A stretch of DNA of 9,563 bases from NCBI GenBank assembly GCA_002331625.1, contig DCZN01000020.1:8540-18102 (forward strand), given 5' to 3'. The DNA comes from Nitrospira sp. UBA2083 (GTDB taxonomy: Bacteria > Nitrospirota > Nitrospiria > Nitrospirales > Nitrospiraceae). This document shows, one piece after another, positions 1 to 5,790 of this stretch (positions are counted from its first letter, which is position 1; each line of letters starts with the position of its first letter). The position numbers and the translations under genes are program-made. The notes beneath the pieces were generated by a model. The model did no database searches and was not told the DNA's origin. It worked only from the letters and a program-made list of their open reading frames with translations.

Positions 1-1374
1 GGCGAGTCGTTTGTCCGGTAAGACTTTCTGTTCCTTCGCCACCTGTCTGACCGTCTTCCCTGATTTATACGCTTCCTTGGCCAATTTTGCCGCGGCTTCG
101 TAGCCGATTTCCGGGGCCAAGGCCGTACACATGGCCAGACTTTCTTCGATGAGACTCTTACAGCGCTCTTCGTTTGCCTTGATGCCCTCGATGCACTTGG
201 CTGCAAAATTGTGGGAAGCCGTGGCCAACAGCTCAATAGACTGGAGCAGGTTGTAGGCCATGACCGGCATCATCACGATGAGCTCGAAATTCGCTGCTTG
301 GCCGCCGACCGTCACTGTCACATCGTTTCCGATCACCTGCGCACATACCATCGTGACCGATTCTGCGATCACAGGGTTGACCTTGCCCGGCATGATCGAG
401 GATCCGGGCTGCGTTTCCGGCAAATTGATTTCGCCAAGTCCACAGCGCGGACCGGACCCCAGCCAGCGAATGTCGTTGGCAATCTTCATCAAACTCACTG
501 CGACGTTCCGTAACTGCCCACTCGCCTCAACCAGCGAGTCCTGTGCGGACTGGGCTTCAAAGTGATTTTTGGCCTCTTTGAACGAACAACCGGTTTCTTT
601 CGAAATGATCGCCATAACCTTGGCCGAAAACTTCGGATGGCAGTTCAGACCGGTGCCCACGGCCGTTCCTCCCAAGGCCACTTCGCTCAACGCTGCTTGG
701 GCTTGTTTGACTCGCTGAATCCCGAGTTCGATCTGTCTGGCGTACCCACCGAATTCTTGCCCAAGACGAACCGGCGTCGCGTCTTGGAGATGCGTCCGAC
801 CGATCTTCACGATCCGATCGAACTCCTTGGCCTTCCCCTTCAGAGCCTTCTGCAATCTTGTCAGTGCCGGCAGCAGTTGTTGCTGCATCATTTCCGATGC
901 CGCGACGTGAATGGCGGTCGGAATCACATCATTGCTCGATTGACCAAGATTCACATGATCGTTCGGATGCACCAGCTTGCTGCCGCGCGCGCCACCGAGG
1001 AGTTCCGTCGCGCGATTTGAGATGACCTCGTTGGTATTCATATTGGTAGACGTGCCGGACCCGGTCTGAAAAATATCGACGGGAAACTCAGTGTCCAACT
1101 GACCCGCGATCACTTCGGTGGCTGCCTGTTTGATCGCCTCAGCCGGCTTCTTGTCCAACAAACCCAGGGAGTGATTCACCGTTGCGGCCGCCCGCTTGAT
1201 CATCCCCATCGCCCGAATGACCGCTCGCGGCATGCGGAGCGAGCTGATCGGAAAATTCTCGATGGCTCGGGCTGTCTGTACTCCATAGTAGGCTTCGACC
1301 GGGACGGCCAGTTCGCCCATGGTATCTCGTTCGATTCGAGTCTCTCCCGTTGGCTTGCTCTGATCACGTTTCAT
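1..1374 (-). CDS. fumC: Class II fumarate hydratase (fumarase C), C-terminal end cut by the window edge
   Basis: Reversible hydration of fumarate to L-malate in the TCA cycle, in the cytoplasm, by the iron-independent homotetrameric fumarase. Exactly 458 codons lie in the window with no stop. Class II enzymes are about 460-470 residues, so only a few C-terminal residues are missing. Visible signatures are GSGTSTNMN near residue 105, GRTHLQDATP with the conserved His at residue 195, and the superfamily signature GSSIMPGKVNP at residues 324-334, which carries the catalytic serine loop. The ATG at 1374 is preceded by GGAG at 1383-1386 with 8-nt spacing. The N-terminal stretch up to the internal MGELAVP at 1320 matches the usual FumC N-terminal extension, so the longer start is preferred. 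The gene stands alone and diverges from the zinc-ribbon gene at 1884. Aspartase and argininosuccinate lyase are relatives, but the overall motif set fits fumarase best. Confidence 0.96.
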   Translation of the reverse strand, partial: MKRDQSKPTGETRIERDTMGELAVPVEAYYGVQTARAIENFPISSLRMPRAVIRAMGMIKRAAATVNHSLGLLDKKPAEAIKQAATEVIAGQLDTEFPVDIFQTGSGTSTNMNTNEVISNRATELLGGARGSKLVHPNDHVNLGQSSNDVIPTAIHVAASEMMQQQLLPALTRLQKALKGKAKEFDRIVKIGRTHLQDATPVRLGQEFGGYARQIELGIQRVKQAQAALSEVALGGTAVGTGLNCHPKFSAKVMAIISKETGCSFKEAKNHFEAQSAQDSLVEASGQLRNVAVSLMKIANDIRWLGSGPRCGLGEINLPETQPGSSIMPGKVNPVIAESVTMVCAQVIGNDVTVTVGGQAANFELIVMMPVMAYNLLQSIELLATASHNFAAKCIEGIKANEERCKSLIEESLAMCTALAPEIGYEAAAKLAKEAYKSGKTVRQVAKEQKVLPDKRLA

Positions 1375-1382
1375 GCGCAGTA

Positions 1383-1449
1383 CTCCATATACAAGAGGTT
1401 CTCACTACTCGCGGGCGCCATGATAAACTTACCTCGCTGAGTTTCACAA
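1383..1449 (-). promoter_or_regulatory. Candidate sigma70-type promoter and ribosome binding site for fumC
   Basis: Read on the minus strand, TTGTGA (1449-1444, four of six matches to the -35 consensus) is followed after an 18-nt spacer by TATCAT (1425-1420, five of six matches to the -10 consensus). Transcription would begin near 1413, giving a leader of about 40 nt that contains the GGAG ribosome binding site at 1383-1386. This is consensus matching by eye only. Confidence 0.35.
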
Positions 1450-1721
1450 GAGTCTCACGCGATACCTTCAGATCCCACTGTCAACCCCTCCTGCCGGATA
1501 TAAGGAGAACACACTCCCCAAGTCCTTTTACTCGATGGAGTCCGGTTCATAGCGGAAGGCATTCTTGATCACTGGTTTGCCGAGACTCATCGTTCTTCCG
1601 AGTCTGCGCAGGCGACGATCAGTAATACGTGCTGCAATATGACCAGAATTAGGCCATCTCAAATTATACATTAGCTAAATATACTTGATTATATATTGAA
1701 CAATCCCGCACTGCCAAAACG

Positions 1722-1751
1722 TTGACGGCGCGAGCTGTTCTCAACCGTCAA
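1722..1751. repeat. Inverted repeat TTGACGG...CCGTCAA with inner stem
   Basis: TTGACGG at 1722-1728 is the exact reverse complement of CCGTCAA at 1745-1751. Inside it, GAG (1732-1734) can pair with CTC (1740-1742) around a 5-nt loop, so the whole forms a bulged hairpin. It lies about 130 nt upstream of the zinc-ribbon gene and about 350 nt upstream of fumC. No strong T-tract follows on either strand, so it is more likely an operator-like or RNA structural element than a terminator. It may also be chance. Confidence 0.4.
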
Positions 1752-1872
1752 ATTTCTGAACATATGACTTCCAACGCACCTACGTAGTTGCTGAATCCCT
1801 GCCATTCTGATCTGTGGTCCTGTGGCGCGGCTTTTGCTTCAGCACATCAGCAGCTGTGTACGTACTCACCCT

Positions 1873-1878
1873 AGGAGG
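1873..1878 (+). promoter_or_regulatory. Strong Shine-Dalgarno site of the small zinc-ribbon gene
   Basis: AGGAGG, a full match to the anti-Shine-Dalgarno consensus, lies 5 nt before the ATG at 1884. It is the best ribosome binding site in the window and is a main reason for accepting the very short reading frame that follows as a real gene. Confidence 0.8.
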
Positions 1879-1883
1879 AAACG

Positions 1884-2057
1884 ATGGAATGTCCGAAGTG
1901 TAAAGGAACAATGATGTTGGAGCGGTTCTCGGATTTCTTTCTCGTCTTCTATGCCTGGAAATGTTTCAACTGCGGCGCCATTATCGACCGCACCATTGCC
2001 GAAAATCGACGAAAGAGTCTCGAGGTCCGAGAATCCCAGACCGTTGGCACGCGCTGA
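1884..2057 (+). CDS. Small two-CxxC zinc-ribbon protein, 57 residues
   Basis: A 57-residue cytoplasmic protein with CPKC at residues 3-6 and CFNC at residues 27-30, spaced as in a zinc ribbon that would bind one Zn(II) through four cysteines. Between the knuckles lies a hydrophobic, aromatic stretch (residues 15-25). The C-terminal tail from residue 36 is charged and probably helical or disordered. The ATG follows a consensus AGGAGG with 5-nt spacing. The gene is monocistronic and is followed 10 nt later by a strong hairpin. Zinc ribbons of this size often act in nucleic-acid binding or as protein-interaction adaptors, but nothing here fixes a partner. From memory, proteins of this kind occur in Nitrospira genomes. 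Existence as a gene is well supported; function is unknown. Confidence 0.8.
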   Translation: MECPKCKGTMMLERFSDFFLVFYAWKCFNCGAIIDRTIAENRRKSLEVRESQTVGTR

Positions 2058-2067
2058 CAAGATCCGA

Positions 2068-2100
2068 CCCATCTCGGGCTCGGAATCCGAGCCCGGTGGG
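2068..2100 (+). terminator. Strong GC-rich hairpin after the zinc-ribbon gene, possible terminator
   Basis: CGGGCTCGG (2075-2083) pairs perfectly with CCGAGCCCG (2087-2095) around the 3-nt loop AAT, and the helix can extend through CCCA (2068-2071) with TGGG (2097-2100) across a small asymmetric bulge. It starts 10 nt after the stop codon at 2057. There is no downstream T-tract, so it is not a textbook intrinsic terminator. It may act as a weak terminator, a Rho-independent pause or an mRNA 3'-end stabiliser. Confidence 0.55.
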
Positions 2101-2152
2101 ACCTCGTGGTAGGCGTGACTGCCACGCGGACCCGTTCGAGCGATTGCTCTAA

Positions 2153-2307
2153 GTCCTAAACATCTATCCGATCGAGTCCGTTGTTGAGTTGAATACAGGT
2201 GAGAACGAGATCATCAAACAGATCCCCCATTAGATGCTGCTGACGCCGGTGGTGCTGCTGGTGGGAAGATCACTGTCATATTGGCCAAAAAGAACCAGCA
2301 AAGCTAG
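2153..2307 (+). pseudogene. Possible relic of a protein C-terminus with a frameshift, unidentified
   Basis: Two adjoining open segments on the plus strand look protein-like but are in different frames. The first, at 2153-2233, encodes a stretch containing ESVVELNTGENEIIKQIP and ends in TAG. The second, about 2218-2307, encodes DAADAGGAAGGKITVILAKK and ends in TAG. The frames would join across the CCCCC run at 2224-2228 if one base had been gained or lost. There is no upstream start or ribosome binding site. The composite resembles the alternating charged, hydrophobic and glycine-rich end of a bacterial protein, but I do not recognise a family. It could be chance open frames in non-coding DNA. 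Confidence 0.2.
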
Positions 2308-2365
2308 CCACTCAGCAACCTTTGCCCGTCCTCGTTCTCTCGTTCCCCGAAACCGTAATATAAGG

Positions 2366-2392
2366 ATCTCGACCCCTTAGGGATCCCGAGAT
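2366..2392. repeat. Inverted repeat ATCTCG...CGAGAT with inner CCC/GGG stem
   Basis: ATCTCG (2366-2371) is the reverse complement of CGAGAT (2387-2392), and CCC (2374-2376) can pair with GGG (2380-2382) over a TTA loop. It lies about 160 nt upstream of the gene at 2552 and about 60 nt after the possible gene relic. No T-tract follows. It could be a leftover terminator or a regulator site. The pairing is modest and could be chance. Confidence 0.25.
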
Positions 2393-2551
2393 GTGCTTGC
2401 ACGCCTTATCTTCGGGAGTGGCATGGGCGCGAAGGAAACTTCTTTCATGCGTGGAGATCATCTCGCCTGTGAATCGCTGACCCTGTCGATCTTTCCTTCG
2501 ACATGAATGATTGACGGGACCAACAGATAGATCCGTGGTAGGCTCGAAGGT

Positions 2552-3529
2552 ATGGGAACTCCCTTCTCTCCGCTCAAATATTCAGCATGGTCCCTTATCC
2601 TACTTACGCTGGCCTTCTTGCCGAACATCAACAGCGCGGCGACTACAGCCTACATGAGCAGTACGGAGCAGCTGGATCTGCGCCACGTACAATTTGTCGT
2701 TGTGGCTCCTGCCCAACTACAAGAATCCCTGCGCAGGCGGGCACTCGCACTTTTCACAAAAGCCGGACTTCCGATTTCTGGTTCACACTCCCCACAGACG
2801 CCTTCGTCAGCCGTTCTGACACTCACGGTTGATCCACGTCCGATCGATGCCATCTGTCCGGGCAAGATTCTCTATGCGCCGTCATTGACGCTCACCGAGC
2901 CGGTTACTATTCCAAGGACCGGTTCTACTATCAGGGGCACAACGTGGCTGATTGAAACTGACAAGAAGGTGGGTGGGCCGGTCGGCGATGAGCGGATCAC
3001 CACAGACTTGGATAGCTTCATCCGTCAGTTCATCTCGGACTACAAGACAGCCAATCATCAGTTCCAAGACACATCCTCTACACTGGATGCGAGTATTAAT
3101 CCGCTATCCTCACTGACACCCAGCATCCCCCATCAGCAGGTAGACAACGTTCTCCGGGAGATTCGAGTGTTGAGTCTATCAGTCTTGGCTGGACAATGGT
3201 CTTCGGCGCTGAAGGTCCACGCCGTACGTCAACTGACGAAGGCGGGACTTCGTCTCGTGCCGGATGCTGGCGGAGATGGGGTAGTATCGCTGAGCCTTGA
3301 ACTGACTCAACATGGGCTCGATGAGCACTGCCCAGGAATGGTTCTCTATGAGCGGGGACTATATCTCGTCGAACAGGTTTCGGTGACTCGACGACCGTTG
3401 GTTTTGCTCTGGAGTGACACATGGTTCCAAGAGTCGATACGGATCGTTCCTCCACTCTCATTGCAGGAGCTAGAAGCTGATCAGCGCGTGTTGCTACAGG
3501 AGTTTCTTCTGTCATATTCGACGAAGTGA
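2552..3529 (+). CDS. Exported protein of unknown function with two copies of one domain
   Basis: A 325-residue protein with an N-terminal signal sequence (hydrophobic core about residues 13-24, likely cleavage near the Ala-Ala at 29-30), so probably periplasmic or surface-associated. The mature part consists of two related domains, roughly residues 41-165 and 197-325. Both carry TKAGL (69-73 and 229-233), then CPG (102-104 and 260-262) followed by Leu-Tyr, a Glu (116 and 274), an Arg (122 and 280) and Thr-Trp (131-132 and 290-291). Both end in a helix with an F-x-x-x-Y pattern. Spacings between landmarks differ by only one or two residues. Each domain has one cysteine, in CPG, so an inter-domain disulfide is possible. 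I do not recognise the family. The ribosome binding site is GGTAGG at 2537-2542, 9 nt before the ATG. The gene converges with the operon ending at 3564, 34 nt away, and has no operon partner. Confidence 0.88.
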   Translation: MGTPFSPLKYSAWSLILLTLAFLPNINSAATTAYMSSTEQLDLRHVQFVVVAPAQLQESLRRRALALFTKAGLPISGSHSPQTPSSAVLTLTVDPRPIDAICPGKILYAPSLTLTEPVTIPRTGSTIRGTTWLIETDKKVGGPVGDERITTDLDSFIRQFISDYKTANHQFQDTSSTLDASINPLSSLTPSIPHQQVDNVLREIRVLSLSVLAGQWSSALKVHAVRQLTKAGLRLVPDAGGDGVVSLSLELTQHGLDEHCPGMVLYERGLYLVEQVSVTRRPLVLLWSDTWFQESIRIVPPLSLQELEADQRVLLQEFLLSYSTK

Positions 3530-3563
3530 CACAACACCTGTGGCACACCAAACAGGACACCCC

Positions 3564-4460
3564 CTACAACTTCTTTCTCACCTCCTTCCAATCCTTCGCC
3601 ACTTTTGCCTTGCGCGGGACGTCACCCCTTGCTGGTTCCGGCACCATGATCACCTCGAGACGACGTTGTAGAAACGCTTCAGCGAAGGCTTTGGATCGAC
3701 CGATCCCAACCTTGGCGGTTTTCCAGCCCGCCGCATGGAGCTCGTCGATCTTTGCTCCCAAGGCGTTCGGATCAGCCGGTAGCGTCAATACATAGCCCGT
3801 TGGGAACTTGTGTTGCTTCAGCCAGTCTCGTGCTTCTGCGCTCTTCTGAAACCCATCGATCCCTACCGATGAAGTCACCGCATAAATGACCTTGTAATAA
3901 AACTGCGTGAGCTTTCTGAGTTCATCCGCGGCCTCGGGCATCGGTTTTCGCTCAGACTCCATTCCCATCCCGAGGGAAGGGACTCGACTCGGTGCCGGCT
4001 CGTCGAACAATGACGACAGTTCAATCATGAGGATGGGTTGCCGTTTCTCCCATACAGCGAAATTGGCCTGGCCTTCTGCCTGTTCGACGCGTGGACTGTT
4101 CACGATGCGGACATGGACTGGTGCAAGACCCTGGGCCTTTGAGGTATAGGGCAAGAACGCTCTGCCATCCCCGCCGGTCAACGCCTTGGCGACGACGTTC
4201 CCATCCACCACGAGTTCCAGGAGTTCTCCGCCAAGCGCGGCAATGAGCATGAGGCGTCTTGAGACGAGCCTAGCCTCGATCGTAGCGGGCTGCCCAGGAG
4301 CCGTCAGCGCATCTTTGACCAGGATCGTGGCGGAACTTTTCTCCGCAGCGAACAACAGGCTGGGTGAGAGCGCAATGAGAAGGACCAAAGGGAGAAAGGC
4401 TCTGCGGATTATGGTGATCATCGGCCGCATTGCCTTGCTGAAGAAGACAGAACGGATCAC
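3564..4460 (-). CDS. Exported protein with N-terminal Ig-like region and possible degenerate HAD-like C-terminal half
   Basis: Last gene of the minus-strand operon, 298 residues from a GTG at 4460, 17 nt after the bcp stop. In-frame ATGs at 4430 and 4421 would instead place the signal peptide directly at the N-terminus (Arg-Arg followed by a hydrophobic core and LFAAE near residues 36-40). None of the three starts has a convincing ribosome binding site, so the start is uncertain. Residues about 44-138 look like an all-beta, Ig- or transthyretin-like domain. Residues about 142-298 show alternating strand/helix pattern: ILMIELSSL at 143-151, a strand ending in YAVTSS near 192-197, and later KVGIGRS. 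This resembles the LNS2/App1-type HAD fold, but the nucleophile-position Asp of a HAD motif I seems to be Glu147 and no DxD is visible, so phosphatase activity is doubtful. The C-terminus is very basic. The fold assignment is inference. Confidence 0.8.
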   Translation of the reverse strand: MIRSVFFSKAMRPMITIIRRAFLPLVLLIALSPSLLFAAEKSSATILVKDALTAPGQPATIEARLVSRRLMLIAALGGELLELVVDGNVVAKALTGGDGRAFLPYTSKAQGLAPVHVRIVNSPRVEQAEGQANFAVWEKRQPILMIELSSLFDEPAPSRVPSLGMGMESERKPMPEAADELRKLTQFYYKVIYAVTSSVGIDGFQKSAEARDWLKQHKFPTGYVLTLPADPNALGAKIDELHAAGWKTAKVGIGRSKAFAEAFLQRRLEVIMVPEPARGDVPRKAKVAKDWKEVRKKL

Positions 4461-4477
4461 GAACTCGTACGGCGACG

Positions 4478-4945
4478 TTATGCTTTCAGCGCTTTGAGGA
4501 CTTCATCCGCATGTCCGTCGACTTTGACCTTCCGAAAGACCGCCTTCACGTTTCCGTCGAGGTCGATGACGAAGGTGCTACGCTCGATGCCCCAGTACTT
4601 TTTGCCGTACATATTCTTCTCTTTGTAGACACCGTAGGCCTTGGAGATAGCGGCGTCTTCATCGCTGAGCAGCGGAAACGGCAGCCCAAATTTCTTGATG
4701 AACTTTTGATGTGACTCTTTTCCATCCAGACTCACACCGACAATCGCGCCGCCGGCACGCAGGATTTGCGACTCCACATCACGAAAGTCACAGGACTCTT
4801 TCGTGCACCCTGGTGTGTCATCTTTGGGATAAAAGTAGAGGACGATCTGTTTTCCCTTGAAGCTCTTCAAGCTCGTGGTTTTCCCATGTTGATCAGGAAT
4901 CCCAAGTTCAGGTGCCTTGTCTCCGACTGCGAGTTCTTTGGCCAT
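4478..4945 (-). CDS. bcp: Peroxiredoxin of the Bcp/PrxQ family (thiol peroxidase)
   Basis: Reduces hydrogen peroxide and organic hydroperoxides in the cytoplasm, normally recycled by thioredoxin. With the chosen start the protein is 155 residues, matching the usual length of Bcp (about 155). It carries the peroxidatic motif DDTPGCTKESC, with the peroxidatic Cys at residue 47 and the resolving Cys five residues later at 52, the arrangement of atypical two-Cys PrxQ enzymes. The conserved active-site Arg is in GIERSTFVID. No signal peptide is present. The ATG at 4945 has AAGGA with 7-nt spacing. An upstream in-frame ATG at 4963, 3 nt after the lipoprotein stop, would add six residues (MTKDGS) that do not align with known Bcp proteins. 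It remains possible because GGTGGG lies 9 nt before it. The gene sits between the TPR lipoprotein and the exported protein in the same operon. Confidence 0.95.
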   Translation of the reverse strand: MAKELAVGDKAPELGIPDQHGKTTSLKSFKGKQIVLYFYPKDDTPGCTKESCDFRDVESQILRAGGAIVGVSLDGKESHQKFIKKFGLPFPLLSDEDAAISKAYGVYKEKNMYGKKYWGIERSTFVIDLDGNVKAVFRKVKVDGHADEVLKALKA

Positions 4946-4966
4946 AGATCCATCCTTCGTCATGAA

Positions 4967-5422
4967 TTAATACCCACCGGGCATGCCGCTGCCGAACGCC
5001 GACCGACGTGGCATATTGGGACGCAGACTGGCCCTGTTCTTATTCTCAGGATTCCCATATGGCGAAAGCGCCGGAGAGTCCCAAATGACCTTGTCTCCCG
5101 GAGACAAATCGGCCGCTTCTAAAAAATGCCGCCTGGCGACCTCCGAATCACCCAGCGCGTTCAAGGCCAGCGCATAATTGTAATGCGCCGGACCGGACCG
5201 CGGCGCTTCGGCGACGGCTTGTTCGAAATACCGCTTCGCTTCTTCGAACTGGTGTGCCTGATAGGCCTGCGTGCCTTGCTCCGTCAAGGTCATGGCCTGA
5301 GGCCTTGCTTCTCCATCGAGGGCCAGCGGCACCAGCGGCTTCCGCTTTTGAAAACACCCCGCAGTACCCAGCAGCAGGAGGACGAGGGCGAACACTGTCA
5401 ATCGCGATAGGATCGTCGTCAT
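4967..5422 (-). CDS. TPR-repeat lipoprotein
   Basis: A 151-residue protein starting at the ATG at 5422, preceded by AAGAGG with 10-nt spacing. A longer open frame extends upstream to 5566 but overlaps the DUF507 gene and places the signal peptide internally, so it is rejected. A hydrophobic segment at residues 8-18 ends in GTAGC, making Cys23 the likely lipidated residue; Thr at -3 is a slight departure from the lipobox consensus. Two tetratricopeptide repeats follow at about residues 45-78 and 79-112, with typical A-Y, A-x-x-x-F and N-Y-A-L landmarks. The tail is Pro/Asn/Arg-rich with no clear fold and ends in Met-Pro-Gly-Gly-Tyr. It is likely anchored in a membrane facing the periplasm, where TPRs bind partner proteins. 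The partner is unknown. The gene lies 19 nt downstream of the second DUF507 gene. Confidence 0.85.
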   Translation of the reverse strand: MTTILSRLTVFALVLLLLGTAGCFQKRKPLVPLALDGEARPQAMTLTEQGTQAYQAHQFEEAKRYFEQAVAEAPRSGPAHYNYALALNALGDSEVARRHFLEAADLSPGDKVIWDSPALSPYGNPENKNRASLRPNMPRRSAFGSGMPGGY

Positions 5423-5441
5423 GACCACACAACCTCTTGGT

Positions 5442-5717
5442 TCAAAGCTTAACCCGTTTCCGTGTTTCTTCTTCAAACGTCTTCCGATAGAGCACATCCC
5501 ATTCCGCACTTCCTTCAACAATCCCGCGCGAATAGGACGCCAGCTTGGCCCTGACCTTCCGATCAATGTCCTGCTCCTGCGCTAGCTCAGCAGCCAAGAC
5601 TCGCTTGATCTCCTTCAACACCTGTTCGTCGTCGCGCTTGACCTTGGCGCCTGTGGCCTTTTTGATCGTCGTGAGAATCACATGAGATAGATGGCTGATT
5701 TTGTCTTCAGTCAACAT
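5442..5717 (-). CDS. DUF507 family protein, second copy
   Basis: A 91-residue, strongly helical, charged protein with no signal sequence or membrane segment. It begins MLTEDKISHLSHVIL and has the DUF507 layout: an N-terminal helix, a variable KATGAKVKRDD turn, a central helix containing ELAQEQDID, and a C-terminal helix with an aromatic W-D-V-L-Y segment ending in Lys/Arg. It aligns over its whole length with the neighbouring protein at 5791-6072, so the two are paralogues. DUF507 proteins are small, conserved in several deep-branching and delta-type bacterial groups, and have no assigned function that I can state. The ATG at 5717 has no Shine-Dalgarno sequence; the bases just upstream belong to a short repeat. 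No alternative in-frame start fits, since the family N-terminus begins here. Confidence 0.88.
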   Translation of the reverse strand: MLTEDKISHLSHVILTTIKKATGAKVKRDDEQVLKEIKRVLAAELAQEQDIDRKVRAKLASYSRGIVEGSAEWDVLYRKTFEEETRKRVKL

Positions 5718-5720
5718 ATA

Positions 5721-5781
5721 GCATGCGTCGTGCGTCGCTCGTATCTCGTCATTTGAAAACGCTTCACGAAATACGCTTCAC
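5721..5781. repeat. Short degenerate tandem repeats filling the gap between the DUF507 genes
   Basis: The 73-nt gap is almost wholly repetitive. From 5721 to 5755 there are five consecutive 7-nt units with consensus near TCGTGCG, starting at 5721, 5728, 5735, 5742 and 5749, which drift progressively. Next to them, GAAAACGCTTCAC (5755-5767) is followed directly by GAAATACGCTTCAC (5768-5781), a tandem pair differing by one inserted and one changed base. From memory, similar ACGAGATACGAG and GTGAAACGTGAA-type spacers occur between genes in Nitrospira and some other genomes. I cannot confirm that here. Confidence 0.65.
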
Positions 5782-5790
5782 CCGTCACAC

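Larger units (their letters stand above)
1450..1883. other. Gene-free divergent spacer between fumC and the zinc-ribbon gene
   Basis: No supportable coding region was found on either strand; the short open frames here lack ribosome binding sites and recognisable protein features. The stretch holds an AT-rich tract at 1661-1703, clearly lower in GC than its surroundings, and a perfect TATAAT hexamer on the minus strand at 1668-1663 without a good -35 partner. It also holds the inverted repeat at 1722-1751, described separately. The AT-rich tract is the most likely place for upstream promoter or regulator contacts, but no specific operator can be named. Confidence 0.5.
2101..2551. other. Gene-free spacer upstream of the duplicated-domain protein
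   Basis: No intact gene is supported here. The stretch contains the possible frameshifted gene remnant at 2153-2307 and the inverted repeat at 2366-2392, both described separately. A 27-codon frame starting with ATG in the 2420s has no clear ribosome binding site or motif and was not called. TTGACG around 2513-2518 resembles a -35 box for the gene at 2552, but I could not find a matching -10 at normal spacing. Confidence 0.45.

Noticed and set aside
211..1020. Several plus-strand open frames of 100-150 codons
   Set aside because: They lie opposite fumC, which has unmistakable family motifs on the minus strand, and the plus-strand translations are Arg/His-rich and match no family.
2420..2510. 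A 27-codon plus-strand frame starting with ATG upstream of the gene at 2552
   Set aside because: No Shine-Dalgarno site, no motif, and a length easily reached by chance.
3537..3556. CCTGT...ACAGG hairpin between the convergent genes as a two-way terminator
   Set aside because: Only five base pairs with a 10-nt loop and no T-tract on either strand.
3096..3560. Minus-strand open frame of 154 codons opposite the duplicated-domain protein
   Set aside because: No ribosome binding site, biased Arg/Ser/Pro composition, and the plus strand has a signal peptide and a clear internal domain repeat.
5423..5566. N-terminal extension of the TPR lipoprotein
   Set aside because: It overlaps the DUF507 coding region and puts the lipoprotein signal about 50 residues from the N-terminus. 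The ATG at 5422 has a good ribosome binding site.
5721..5781. CRISPR-like array in the DUF507 gap
   Set aside because: Units are 7 and 13-14 nt, directly adjacent and drifting, with no spacers and no cas genes.
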